A stretch of 37,768 nt of DNA. Source: Methylobacterium iners. GTDB lineage: Bacteria > Pseudomonadota > Alphaproteobacteria > Rhizobiales > Beijerinckiaceae. Of this stretch, positions 15,860 through 23,540 are shown in pieces. The position numbers and the translations under genes were made by a program. The number at the start of each line of letters is the position of its first letter. Position 1 is the stretch's first letter. The DNA lies in assembly GCF_022179305.1 (NCBI RefSeq), contig NZ_BPQP01000100.1, positions 1 to 37,768 on the forward strand, given 5' to 3'. The notes below the pieces were generated by a model. That model searched no databases. It saw nothing but the letters and a program-made list of their open reading frames with translations, and had not been told where the DNA came from.

Positions 15860-16225
15860 CTAGATGGTTTGGGGGACTACCGGCGTTTCTTGCACGACCG
15901 GTCGGGACCACGCCGGGATTGGGCGCGTTGCTGCTTCCTGGGACACGTGCGCCGGACCGGGAGGCTCAAGGCCGAGGATCTGAGCGAAGGCCTGAAGACC
16001 ACGCTCGGCCAGCAGCCCTGTGTCGCCGTCGCGCAGAATGGTGCCGCGCCGCGGGTAGTAGTTCCAGCAGTCGACCTTGAGCTGCGTTGACGAGGTGCGC
16101 TGGAAGCGAACCTTGTTGCGTGAGAGGAACACGATGGCCTCGGTCATCTCCCTCGTGTCGTTGGGCTGGATGACGCGACCACGCGGGTAGAGGACGTGCG
16201 CGGGCGGGCTGGAGCGGCGTGCCAT
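15860..16225 (-). CDS. Small basic protein of unknown function
   Basis: The product has 121 aa from the ATG at 16223-16225, supported by AGGGAGA 6-12 nt upstream. The middle has a compact strand-rich section (HVLYPRGRVIQPNDTREMTEA, VRFQRTSSTQLKVDCWNYYPRRGTILRDGD) and the tail is Pro/Val-rich. There is no signal peptide. It lies in the minus-strand array downstream of the adaptor-like gene with a 230-bp gap. No family recognised. Confidence 0.6.
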   Translation of the reverse strand: MARRSSPPAHVLYPRGRVIQPNDTREMTEAIVFLSRNKVRFQRTSSTQLKVDCWNYYPRRGTILRDGDTGLLAERGLQAFAQILGLEPPGPAHVSQEAATRPIPAWSRPVVQETPVVPQTI

Positions 16226-16455
16226 GAGAGTCTCCCTGCTAGCTCGCAGCAAAGCCGTCGGGCAGCAGCGCCGGCGATATCCTACGAGCAACTAGGTATA
16301 TAGTCTTGACAACGAAAGTTTGCCGGGTCTGGATCGACGGACGTGCAGGCCTCGCGACGGACGCCTGTTCGCCCTGTGCCTTCGACGAGCACTCTGATCA
16401 GCGATGTAAGCGAAGGCGTTCAGGTGAGGGCGGGATTTGCGGAGCGGCGGCGGAC

Positions 16456-18264
16456 TTATAGCAGGGGATTGAAGGGCTGCTCCGTACTTGGCCGTCGAGC
16501 CCGCCTGGGACTGGGATCCCAGAAACCAGCCATCAAGGCACGGATGCGCTGATCCTCGCGCGAGAGTGCTGCCAAGTCTCGTACCAGGCTGTCGCCCGCC
16601 TGCACGCCGTCGGTGATCTCCACGTAGCCGTCGGCGGCGAGCCCCACGGCCACGCTCGTCGGGCGCAGCTGCCCGGCACCGATCTGCAGCAGGACCTCCT
16701 GCGAGCGACCGAGGGTCACGAGACAATCCGCCGGTACCAGCACGGCGTCCCGGCGCGTGTCCGGCGTGTCGAGCTGCAGGCAGGGCAGGCCCGCCGGGAC
16801 CGACGCAGCCAGCGAAGTTGGAAGCGGGAGGCGGACCCTGATCCGTTCGTTGCCGTCCTCGCGCTGGACGGCCTGGACCTCGAGGAGGGGCAGACCGGCC
16901 TCCGGATGGCGATCCATATTCTCATTCCGCCAGCGGGCGCCTACCTGTGGCGACAGGCGCTCGAATTCGGCCGGGTCGAGGTGGAGCACGGCAAAGGCGG
17001 TGTTGGCCGGCGTGAGCGTCAGCAGCGTGGTGCTCGCTGCGACTTCCCCCGGCTTCGCGGTGAGATCTTCCACCATGCCCGCGAGGGGCGCAACGAGGGA
17101 GATCTTCGCGAACGACATTTGCCGGCGGCGCAGGGTGTTGAGATGAACCGCGTCGAGGCCGAGCGCGCCGAGCGCGTCGCGCAGATGTTCTGCCTCCGTT
17201 GCCCTGGGCGTGAGCGCGGCCAGGTAGGCCTCCTGGGCCGCCAGCATCTCCAGCGTGACCTGGATCGTGGCGAGACGCTGGCCGGGGGCCACCACGTCGC
17301 CCGGTGCCAGGCCCGGCGCATAGGACAGCGTGCCCGCAACTGCGGCTGTGAGCTGGTGCGCCTGCGCGCCCGCGGTGATGCGTTCGATGCGCGCGATTGC
17401 ATTGACGTGATCGCTGATCCGGTCGCTGCGTGCGGCAAAGACCCCGATCTTGAGCCGGCGCCAGGCATCCGGCGAAAGTCCCAGTGCGCTGCGATGGGCT
17501 TTCGCGGCGTGCCGGCTCACGTCCCCCATCAGAGCGAAGGGCGCGGGATCACGCGGGGGGCGGGGCCGTTCGAACGCCCGCGCCGGGTCGTACGGTCTTC
17601 GGCGACCCTGGGGGGCTGTTGCGACAGTCCGGGGTGCCGTTGGCGTTGCAAGCCCAAGATAGACGCGCTCGAGCCCGCGCGGCGGCAGCTTGTAGGGCCG
17701 GGCGGCCCGGCGAGCCGCGAACACCGCCTCGGCCATGGCCGGCGTCGGCTCCACCGCCACCTCTACCGTGACTGATGCGCCCAGCGGCAGGCGGCCGTCG
17801 GGATCACTTACGGCAAGTTGCAGGCGGGGTCCTTCGGGGCGCTCCTCGAAGCGGCGCAGGGTCGCCGACCAGGTGCCAGCCCCGCTGCGCACCGTGCAGC
17901 GCGTGATGCTCTCCCGGTCGATGGGCCCGTGGTAAGGGTGGAGCTGCAGCGTCACGACAGCGTGGCCGAGGACCTGGAACAAGGCTGTGTCGGCAGCGAA
18001 GCAGGTGCCAACGGTAGGCGCCGAGAGGAGCAGGCCTGCAACCGGCGTGGTGACGAACCTACCGGGACCGTCGTCTGACGTCTCCGGATCCATGGCACGC
18101 AGGATGGGCTCGTTGCGGTCCACGCGGGCACCGGTCCGCCGGAACACTTCGACGACGCGACCGGGGCCGGAGGCGTGCGCCACGACCGGCGCGTCGGCAT
18201 CCAGGCCCGGCGTCCCCGTGATGGTGAGGGTGTGCGGCCTCGTAGCGTCGCAGCCCGGGCTCAC
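16456..18264 (-). CDS. HlyD/RND-adaptor-like protein lacking a signal peptide
   Basis: The protein has 602 aa. It contains two lipoyl/barrel-sandwich-like segments. The first is at about 26-100 (GPGRVVEVFRRTGARVDRNEPILR and TTPVAGLLLSAPTVGTCF). The second is at about 318-425 (PGDVVAPGQRLATIQ, a helical hairpin, then SLVAPLAGMVEDLTAKPGEV). A beta-barrel section follows (FAVLHLDPAEFERLSPQVG) and a final VLVPADCLVTLG...VAVGLAADGYVEITDGVQAGD, as in periplasmic adaptors of RND pumps (CusB/HlyD families). Unlike those, no signal peptide, lipobox or transmembrane helix is seen, and no pump gene is adjacent. The GTG start at 18264 overlaps the helicase stop as GTGA, so it is translationally coupled to a DNA helicase. 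The function in this setting is unclear. Confidence 0.7.
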   Translation of the reverse strand: MSPGCDATRPHTLTITGTPGLDADAPVVAHASGPGRVVEVFRRTGARVDRNEPILRAMDPETSDDGPGRFVTTPVAGLLLSAPTVGTCFAADTALFQVLGHAVVTLQLHPYHGPIDRESITRCTVRSGAGTWSATLRRFEERPEGPRLQLAVSDPDGRLPLGASVTVEVAVEPTPAMAEAVFAARRAARPYKLPPRGLERVYLGLATPTAPRTVATAPQGRRRPYDPARAFERPRPPRDPAPFALMGDVSRHAAKAHRSALGLSPDAWRRLKIGVFAARSDRISDHVNAIARIERITAGAQAHQLTAAVAGTLSYAPGLAPGDVVAPGQRLATIQVTLEMLAAQEAYLAALTPRATEAEHLRDALGALGLDAVHLNTLRRRQMSFAKISLVAPLAGMVEDLTAKPGEVAASTTLLTLTPANTAFAVLHLDPAEFERLSPQVGARWRNENMDRHPEAGLPLLEVQAVQREDGNERIRVRLPLPTSLAASVPAGLPCLQLDTPDTRRDAVLVPADCLVTLGRSQEVLLQIGAGQLRPTSVAVGLAADGYVEITDGVQAGDSLVRDLAALSREDQRIRALMAGFWDPSPRRARRPSTEQPFNPLL

Positions 18265-19373
18265 GGCAGCACCACGCTGATCGTCTCGGCGGCGCGGGTC
18301 ACGCCGGTGTATCTGAAGCGCGAGCCGTCCTCGCGAAAGGCGTCGGCCTCATCGAACAGGACCACGCGGTTCCATTGCGAACCCTGCGCCTTGTGCACGG
18401 TGAGCGCGTAGCCGAACGTGAACTCATGGAGCCCTCGGCGCTCCTTGTCCATGAGCGTGTGCTCCTCGCCGCTGAAGAGGGCCTCGTGCACGCTGACCTC
18501 CTTGCCGCCGACGCTGCCGTCCTCGGAGCGGATCGCCAGCCGGATGACGCGCGGGTCCTCCTGCGGCAGCACGGCCTCGACGAGCCAGATCTCACCGTTG
18601 AGGAGGCCGCTGCTGGCGCGGTTGGCCAGGCAGACGAGCCTGTCGCCAACGACCGGCCAGGGTTCACGCTGGCCCTGGAGCTCGCGGATGCGCGTGTTGA
18701 GGCGCCGGCGCGTGTCGTTGCGGCCGCACAGGACCTGATCGGCAGCCAGCACGGTGTCAACGTCGAGCTCGAGGATGGACAGGACGGCGCTGTCGCCGTA
18801 ACGCCCGGGTTCGAGCCGGCGGCGCTGCCGGGCATGCGTGGCAAGAGCGATGATGGGGTTCCCGGCAGCCTGCCGGTGGATTTCCGTCAGGAGGACGTCC
18901 GGCTTGGCATTGGTGAAGAAGCCGCCGCCCTTGACCGGCGGCAACTGCGCGGGATCGCCGAGGACGAGGATGCGCCGATTGAAGCTCAACAGGTCCTTGC
19001 CGAGCTTCTCGTCGACCATGGAGCACTCGTCGATGATCGCCAAGGCGCTGGTGCCGAGCTCACTGAACTCGTTCAGGACGAAGCGGGGCTGCCGCGTCAG
19101 ATCGTCGGTGACGCGCCGGTAGAGCAAGCTGTGGAGGGTCATGGCGTCGCCGCAGCCCTTCGCCCGCAGGACGGACGCCGCCTTGCCGGCGAACGCGGCG
19201 AAAACCACGCGCGGCAGGTCAGCTGCGATTGCACGCGCGAGCGTCGTCTTGCCGGTACCGGCGTAGCCGAACAGGCGGAAGACCTGCGGCGCTCCAGGCG
19301 TACGCAGCCAGGCCTGGACCTTCTCAAGGGCGGCCATCTGCTCGGGGCTGTAGGTAAGATCGGGGGCGCTCAT
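18261..19373 (-). CDS. SF1 ATP-dependent DNA helicase (RecD2/Dda-like)
   Basis: The protein has 370 aa. Walker A is GYAGTGKTT at 36-44, Walker B IIDECSMVDE with D115-E116, motif III GDPAQLPPV at about 137-145. A UvrD_C_2-like C-terminal motif GYALTVHKAQGSQW (about 324-337) and YTGVTRAAE (motif VI, near 357) complete a single compact helicase core without the long N-terminal region of RecD2. It is similar in size to phage Dda, a 5'-to-3' enzyme that displaces proteins from DNA. It probably supports plasmid replication or recombination. It overlaps the adaptor-like gene by 4 nt downstream and follows the small helical-protein genes upstream. Confidence 0.88.
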   Translation of the reverse strand: MSAPDLTYSPEQMAALEKVQAWLRTPGAPQVFRLFGYAGTGKTTLARAIAADLPRVVFAAFAGKAASVLRAKGCGDAMTLHSLLYRRVTDDLTRQPRFVLNEFSELGTSALAIIDECSMVDEKLGKDLLSFNRRILVLGDPAQLPPVKGGGFFTNAKPDVLLTEIHRQAAGNPIIALATHARQRRRLEPGRYGDSAVLSILELDVDTVLAADQVLCGRNDTRRRLNTRIRELQGQREPWPVVGDRLVCLANRASSGLLNGEIWLVEAVLPQEDPRVIRLAIRSEDGSVGGKEVSVHEALFSGEEHTLMDKERRGLHEFTFGYALTVHKAQGSQWNRVVLFDEADAFREDGSRFRYTGVTRAAETISVVLP

Positions 19374-19463
19374 TGTGGTGGTTCGCTGACATGGGCCGCG
19401 GGGTGAGGAGAGTGCTTCGAGCCGTCTCCACCCGCGTGCCGGTCCGAAGGCCCAGGGCGACTC

Positions 19464-19976
19464 TCAGGCGAGCTGCTGGGCGCGGCTGCCGCGCAGCAGA
19501 CTCGCCATCGCGGAGAGGGCCTGCTGCGGCCGCGCCGTCTCGAAGAGGGCGACGAAGCGCCCGGCGCGGTGCAGCAGAGCGTCCCAGTCCGACCTTGGCA
19601 GATCAACCATCGTGTCGATGATCGTCGCCCCAAGCCGCGCCAGCAGCCAATCCGGGTTGGGCAGCTGGGCAGCCGTGCCGAGAGCCCGGATGAAGTCGCA
19701 GGTGGCGCAGGTTCGCTCGTAGCTGTCGTAGCCGGCCTCCTGCGCACGCTCGATGGCTTGGGTGAGCTGGGCAAGACGGCGGTCGCGGGCCTGTGCGGCA
19801 GCCAGCCGCGCGCAAGCGAGTAGGATCCGCGCCACAGCGGCGCGTGCGGCGGGGCCGCGACGGGCACCTCGCTCAAGCCTGCAGGCGTCCTCGGCGATGC
19901 GGGTGATCAGGCGCTCGCGGGGCGAAGGGGGGTCCATCTTCGCGAGTACGGCTGAGCAGGGCGTGAGGATCGGCAT
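19464..19976 (-). CDS. Small helical protein of unknown function
   Basis: The protein has 170 aa from the ATG at 19974-19976 (a weak GGAA lies upstream; the frame is open further back but reads as noncoding). It is rich in Ala, Arg and Leu and predicted all-helical. A CATCDF segment lies near the middle, and ends in a helix FVALFETARPQQALSAMASLLRG. No known domain is evident. It lies between the helicase and a similarly sized helical protein on the same strand, so it may be a plasmid-specific accessory factor. Confidence 0.6.
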   Translation of the reverse strand: MPILTPCSAVLAKMDPPSPRERLITRIAEDACRLERGARRGPAARAAVARILLACARLAAAQARDRRLAQLTQAIERAQEAGYDSYERTCATCDFIRALGTAAQLPNPDWLLARLGATIIDTMVDLPRSDWDALLHRAGRFVALFETARPQQALSAMASLLRGSRAQQLA

Positions 19977-20061
19977 GATGATTTCCGGGTAGTCGAGGAG
20001 CGGGGTGGGGGGATGAGAGGGTCGTTGGCCGCCGGCTAGGGGATGGCGGCCTTGCAGGGGC

Positions 20062-20601
20062 TCAGGCGGTCGACGGCTGCAGGCAACGGCAGAGACGAAC
20101 GGCGGCCCGGAGGACACGGGTAGTGCTGCCGAACTCGAGCGCCTCGTTAAGCTGATGGGCGGCATACAGCAGGACGAGGGTTCCGGGCTCGTCGAGACAG
20201 CCGAGACGGGTGCCGGCCTGGACAGAGAGCCGCTCGAGCGTGACCGCCGGATGCAGGATCGCCGCCACGTCGAGGAGGATGCCGAGGTAGAGGCGCAGGC
20301 TGAGTTCGAACGCCAATGGGGAGGTGCGCAGAAGGCAGGCGGTCAGACGCGTCTCGCTCAGCGCCTGGAGGTCGAATTCGGACGCGCGTGCGTGGGCCAG
20401 CAGCGTGGCGGCGACGAAGATCTCGGCGGCTGCCGATGCCGCAGTCGATTGGCCTGGCGACGCCTGGCCGGCGAGCCGGTCGTGGCCGCGCGAGACGTGC
20501 CGCAGAAGGCGCGCACGGGTCTGGTTCTCGGCCACGACGCCGGTCAGCACGGCCGCCATGAAGGGGTTCGTCATGGGGATGATGGGTCGGGTGTTGATCA
20601 C
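20062..20601 (-). CDS. Small helical protein of unknown function
   Basis: The protein has 179 aa from a GTG at 20599-20601, chosen because GGAGG lies 7 nt upstream; an in-frame ATG at 20572-20574 lacks such a site. The sequence is helical and Leu/Ala-rich (AAEIFVAATLLAHARASEFDLQAL, LAFELSLRLYLGILLDVAAIL, LVLLYAAHQLNEALEFG). It is similar in size and style to the 19464-19976 product and may be distantly related. It follows the RepA-like gene by 56 bp. Function unknown. Confidence 0.6.
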   Translation of the reverse strand: MINTRPIIPMTNPFMAAVLTGVVAENQTRARLLRHVSRGHDRLAGQASPGQSTAASAAAEIFVAATLLAHARASEFDLQALSETRLTACLLRTSPLAFELSLRLYLGILLDVAAILHPAVTLERLSVQAGTRLGCLDEPGTLVLLYAAHQLNEALEFGSTTRVLRAAVRLCRCLQPSTA

Positions 20602-20657
20602 GTGTTGGCCTCCGGCTTGGTGCTGAAGATGCGGATCCTGCGCGGCTGAGCGCCGCG

Positions 20658-21587
20658 TCAATCGAAGTCGATGAGGGGCGCCGACTCGTCTGCGAGGGCG
20701 TGGTCCGGGATGTGGTAAGGAGAGGGCGTCCACGCCGGCGGCACGGCATCGCTCTTTGAGGCTGCGCTGTCCGTGGGAAAGGCCGGGGCCTGGTGGGGCT
20801 CGAGGATGAGGCTGGTGCGCTTGCCGTCCGTCTGGAGGCGTAGCCGGACGCCGGGGATGCGGTCAGCGGCGGCGATGCGCAGGAGCTTGGCCTTGAGTTG
20901 CCGCAGCGAGGTCTTCAGCCGCTCGCGATCGGCGAGCTCAACGCCGGCACGCTCGTGCACTTCGCGGAGCGAGATGAGGCGCGGCTTGCCGCCCTCGACA
21001 CCGACCTGGGCCCGCGCCCAGCCAAAAAGGCGTCGCTCCAGACCGTGCAGGGACAAGGCGGCCGGATCGAAGGCGAGGATCTGCTTGGCCGCGACCTGAT
21101 CGAGCAGGAACTGCGGCAAGTACAGTCGATAGGCCTCCCGGCGGCCCGCAGGAGGCTCGATACGATCGAGCAGGGTGGTGCCGGCGCCTGCATTGGGAAA
21201 GAGGTCGGTGAGGATCGTAGCGTGGTGCAGCCGCTGGATCGCAGCGTCGAGTTGCGCGTACTGACCGCCGCCGAGTGGCCGGCCGAGCGCACGTAGGAAG
21301 TCGACGGGCACGAGGTCGATGACGTCGGGCAGTGGCTTACCCGCGTTTAGCGGCCGAGCCAGCAGGGTCGTGGCGAAGATGAGGACGCTGGTGTCGGTGA
21401 GGGTCGGCAGGCCGTGACCGGCACTGCCGGCAACGTTGAGGTAGAAGGCCCGGCCGTGGTCCCTGCCTTTGTAATGGATCGGTGTCGTGCGTCCGCCGAG
21501 GGCGAAGAACGGGTAACGCTCGAAGACCTTGAGGGTGTGCAGCCCGGTCAGCGCGCCGGGGCGACGGAGTTCGCCGGGCATGCTCAT
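20658..21587 (-). CDS. Plasmid replication initiator, RepA/RPA-like
   Basis: The protein has 309 aa. The N-terminal half (LKVFERYPFFALGGRTTPIHYKG, then LPTLTDTSVLIFATTLLARPLNAG) follows the pattern of the replication initiator protein A family (PF10134) found on alphaproteobacterial plasmids. Two winged-helix units are likely: residues about 70-150 (GGGQYAQLDAAIQRLHHATI) and about 190-255 (RRLFGWARAQVG, ISLREVHERAGVELADRERLKTSLRQLKAKLL). It would bind the plasmid origin and start replication. The ATG overlaps the primase stop by 4 nt (21584-21587). This gene and the primase mark the region as a plasmid replicon or an element derived from one. Confidence 0.75.
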   Translation of the reverse strand: MSMPGELRRPGALTGLHTLKVFERYPFFALGGRTTPIHYKGRDHGRAFYLNVAGSAGHGLPTLTDTSVLIFATTLLARPLNAGKPLPDVIDLVPVDFLRALGRPLGGGQYAQLDAAIQRLHHATILTDLFPNAGAGTTLLDRIEPPAGRREAYRLYLPQFLLDQVAAKQILAFDPAALSLHGLERRLFGWARAQVGVEGGKPRLISLREVHERAGVELADRERLKTSLRQLKAKLLRIAAADRIPGVRLRLQTDGKRTSLILEPHQAPAFPTDSAASKSDAVPPAWTPSPYHIPDHALADESAPLIDFD

Positions 21588-23167
21588 GCGCCGCCCTCCT
21601 CGCCGGTGTCGGACGGGGCAGAAGCCTCTTCAGGCACGTCCGCGACGCGGGACGCGACACCTGCGCGACGGTTCTCGCGATACCTCTGCGACGGGGCCGG
21701 CAAACCAGAGAAAACCAAGGGAGACCCAGGGAATTCCTTACTCGCCCTGCGGGGGCAGGTCCCGTCCCGAGCCTTCTCCTGAAGCGTAGCATCACTCCCA
21801 ACACGGCACTTCGTGTGCGCGGATCGATCACCGTTTCCGCCGTCTGGATTGGCGCAGTCAGCCGGAGAAGGGTCGTCGCCGGCGTGGAGCGCGACAGGAT
21901 CCGGGCTGTAGTCGGCACCGCGTGCGCGGCCGCCCTTGTTGTTGGCCACCCGCCAAAGGCTTGCCTTGACCAGGGATCGCCGCGCGGCCTTGACGGTGCC
22001 GACGCTGAGGCCAAGCCTGGCTGCCAAGGTCGCGGGGGAAGCGAAGCAGACGCCTGAGCCGCGGGCGTGATCGGCCATCGCATGCGAGACGCTCACGGCG
22101 GAGGGTGAGAGCAAACCGCGAGCCCCGCGCGCGTCGACTACCCGCCGGAAGGCGGCAAGAACCTGCGGGGTCCAGAAGTTGTCCGCGACCGTGGTTATCC
22201 TCCGGGCCGCACGCGGCCCGCCCTTTGCGACAAGGGCTCTCGCCTTGGCGAGGGAGTCGGCGTAAGTCCAGGGCTTGCGGCCGTCGCGCGCGGGTCGGGT
22301 CAGATCGGCGGCTTGGGCAAAACGCGTCCAGGCGGCATCGGCGATCGCCTCGGCGCTGGTATGGCCTGCGCGGAAGGCAGCATAGATCGCACACGCGAGG
22401 AATGTCTCGCGGCCGTCGATGACGCGACCCTGCGCGTCGATTACCCAGCGCGGGTCTGGCCGCACCCAAGCGGCGCGCGTCGCGGCAGGGCCGCGGGAGT
22501 GGGTAGCCCGTGTGTCATAGGCGCCTGGCACCGCTGACGCGGTGTCGATGGGTGATGTTCGAACCGTTTCAATGAGCTTGGCCGGTACGCCATAGTAGCC
22601 CGCGATCAGCACCGCGAATGCATTGATCGCGGCGGCGTCGACGCCAGGGACCTCGAGTAGCGGGCAGTTTTCGGGGGCGCGGTCCGGCCAGGTGTAGGGA
22701 AGGCCCGTGCCGGGGTGCAGATTGTGAGAGACGAAGTAGCGTTTGTCGGCGATCAGCTCGACCTTGGGGCCAAGGCGGCGGCTCGCAATCGGTGGACCGA
22801 GCACGCGATAGACATGAATGCAGCGTGGTGCGCGACCGACGCGCACCAGCGGCGTGGGGCCGAGGCTGGCCACGATGAGGGCATTCACTTCCGCGGCGCG
22901 TGCGGGATCGTCCTCATCGTTGTCGACGGCCAGGCAGCTAAAGCCGCTGGCGATGGCGAGACCACAGTGACCATGACGCTCGATCCAGCGAGCGACTTGG
23001 TCTGAGCGCGGCGGCGTGCGGTTCCAGCGCTGCCATCCTTTCAAGCTCGCCGCCTTGGTGGCAAGTGGGATGAAGAAGGCGTGAAAGCCGTTGGCAACGA
23101 CGTTGGCGAGATGAAGAGCGCAGTAGTCAGTTTCGACCGGCGTGCGTCGGAAAGTAAGGTCGGACAT
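21584..23167 (-). CDS. Bifunctional DNA primase/polymerase (prim-pol) with C-terminal HTH
   Basis: The protein has 527 aa. The N-terminal prim-pol domain (PF09250-like, about residues 15-205) shows GWQRWN, then GLAIASGFSCLAVDNDEDD with the metal-binding D82-x-D84, and VGRAPRCIHVYR. It would synthesise primers, and possibly DNA, for plasmid replication. Residues about 370-405 (SPATLAARLGLSVGTVKAARRSLVKASLW) form a winged helix-turn-helix typical of replication proteins. The C-terminal 90 residues are charged and low-complexity. It is the first gene of the long minus-strand array and overlaps the RepA-like gene by 4 nt. The ATG at 23165-23167 is preceded by a 373-bp region shared with the divergent integrase. 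Confidence 0.85.
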   Translation of the reverse strand: MSDLTFRRTPVETDYCALHLANVVANGFHAFFIPLATKAASLKGWQRWNRTPPRSDQVARWIERHGHCGLAIASGFSCLAVDNDEDDPARAAEVNALIVASLGPTPLVRVGRAPRCIHVYRVLGPPIASRRLGPKVELIADKRYFVSHNLHPGTGLPYTWPDRAPENCPLLEVPGVDAAAINAFAVLIAGYYGVPAKLIETVRTSPIDTASAVPGAYDTRATHSRGPAATRAAWVRPDPRWVIDAQGRVIDGRETFLACAIYAAFRAGHTSAEAIADAAWTRFAQAADLTRPARDGRKPWTYADSLAKARALVAKGGPRAARRITTVADNFWTPQVLAAFRRVVDARGARGLLSPSAVSVSHAMADHARGSGVCFASPATLAARLGLSVGTVKAARRSLVKASLWRVANNKGGRARGADYSPDPVALHAGDDPSPADCANPDGGNGDRSAHTKCRVGSDATLQEKARDGTCPRRASKEFPGSPLVFSGLPAPSQRYRENRRAGVASRVADVPEEASAPSDTGEEGGA

Positions 23168-23341
23168 GGTTTGACCCTTCGCAAGTCTGCCGAGGCAGCC
23201 TCAAGTGGCCACCGCGATGGCCGGGTCAGACCTAAGAATACCGATTTTCGAGAAATGCAATACCTTCGGAGCCGGATCGGAGACTAAATTCGACAAGGGG
23301 TGTAGCGTTTTGCGCGGGCGGCTATGCGATCTGCTGGACGT

Positions 23342-23526
23342 TGGTACAAGTAACTGGTACAGACGAGATCAGGAGGGCGCTCGCAACCTACTGAACCATC
23401 ACGATTTTATTTTGCAGATACCCAGTCCTTTCCTGGGCACCATCAGCGGCCTAAAGCGCTGATCCGCAAAGAAGTTCAGGCAAATCATCGTGTTAGCCAG
23501 CCTGTGTGGTACACAGGGGTGGTACA
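23342..23526. repeat. Two pairs of TGGTACA direct repeats with 13-bp spacing
   Basis: TGGTACA starts at 23342, 23355, 23507 and 23520. Each pair has an exact 13-bp period, and the pairs are 165 bp apart. The second pair extends to GTGGTACACA and ends 12 bp before the chosen integrase ATG. They could be arm-type integrase sites, operators or replication iterons, as they lie between the divergent primase and integrase genes. Confidence 0.6.
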
Positions 23527-23540
23527 CAATGGTCCTGGCA

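Noticed and set aside
16906-17775. 289-codon plus-strand frame
   Set aside because: Shadow of the adaptor-like gene; Arg/Gly/Cys-rich composition and no recognisable domain.
18375-19406. 343-codon plus-strand frame opposite the helicase
   Set aside because: Antisense shadow; the helicase motifs on the minus strand are complete.
23342-23526. Possible CRISPR array
   Set aside because: The repeats are only 7-10 bp with 6-bp spacers; no repeat-spacer architecture or cas gene is present.
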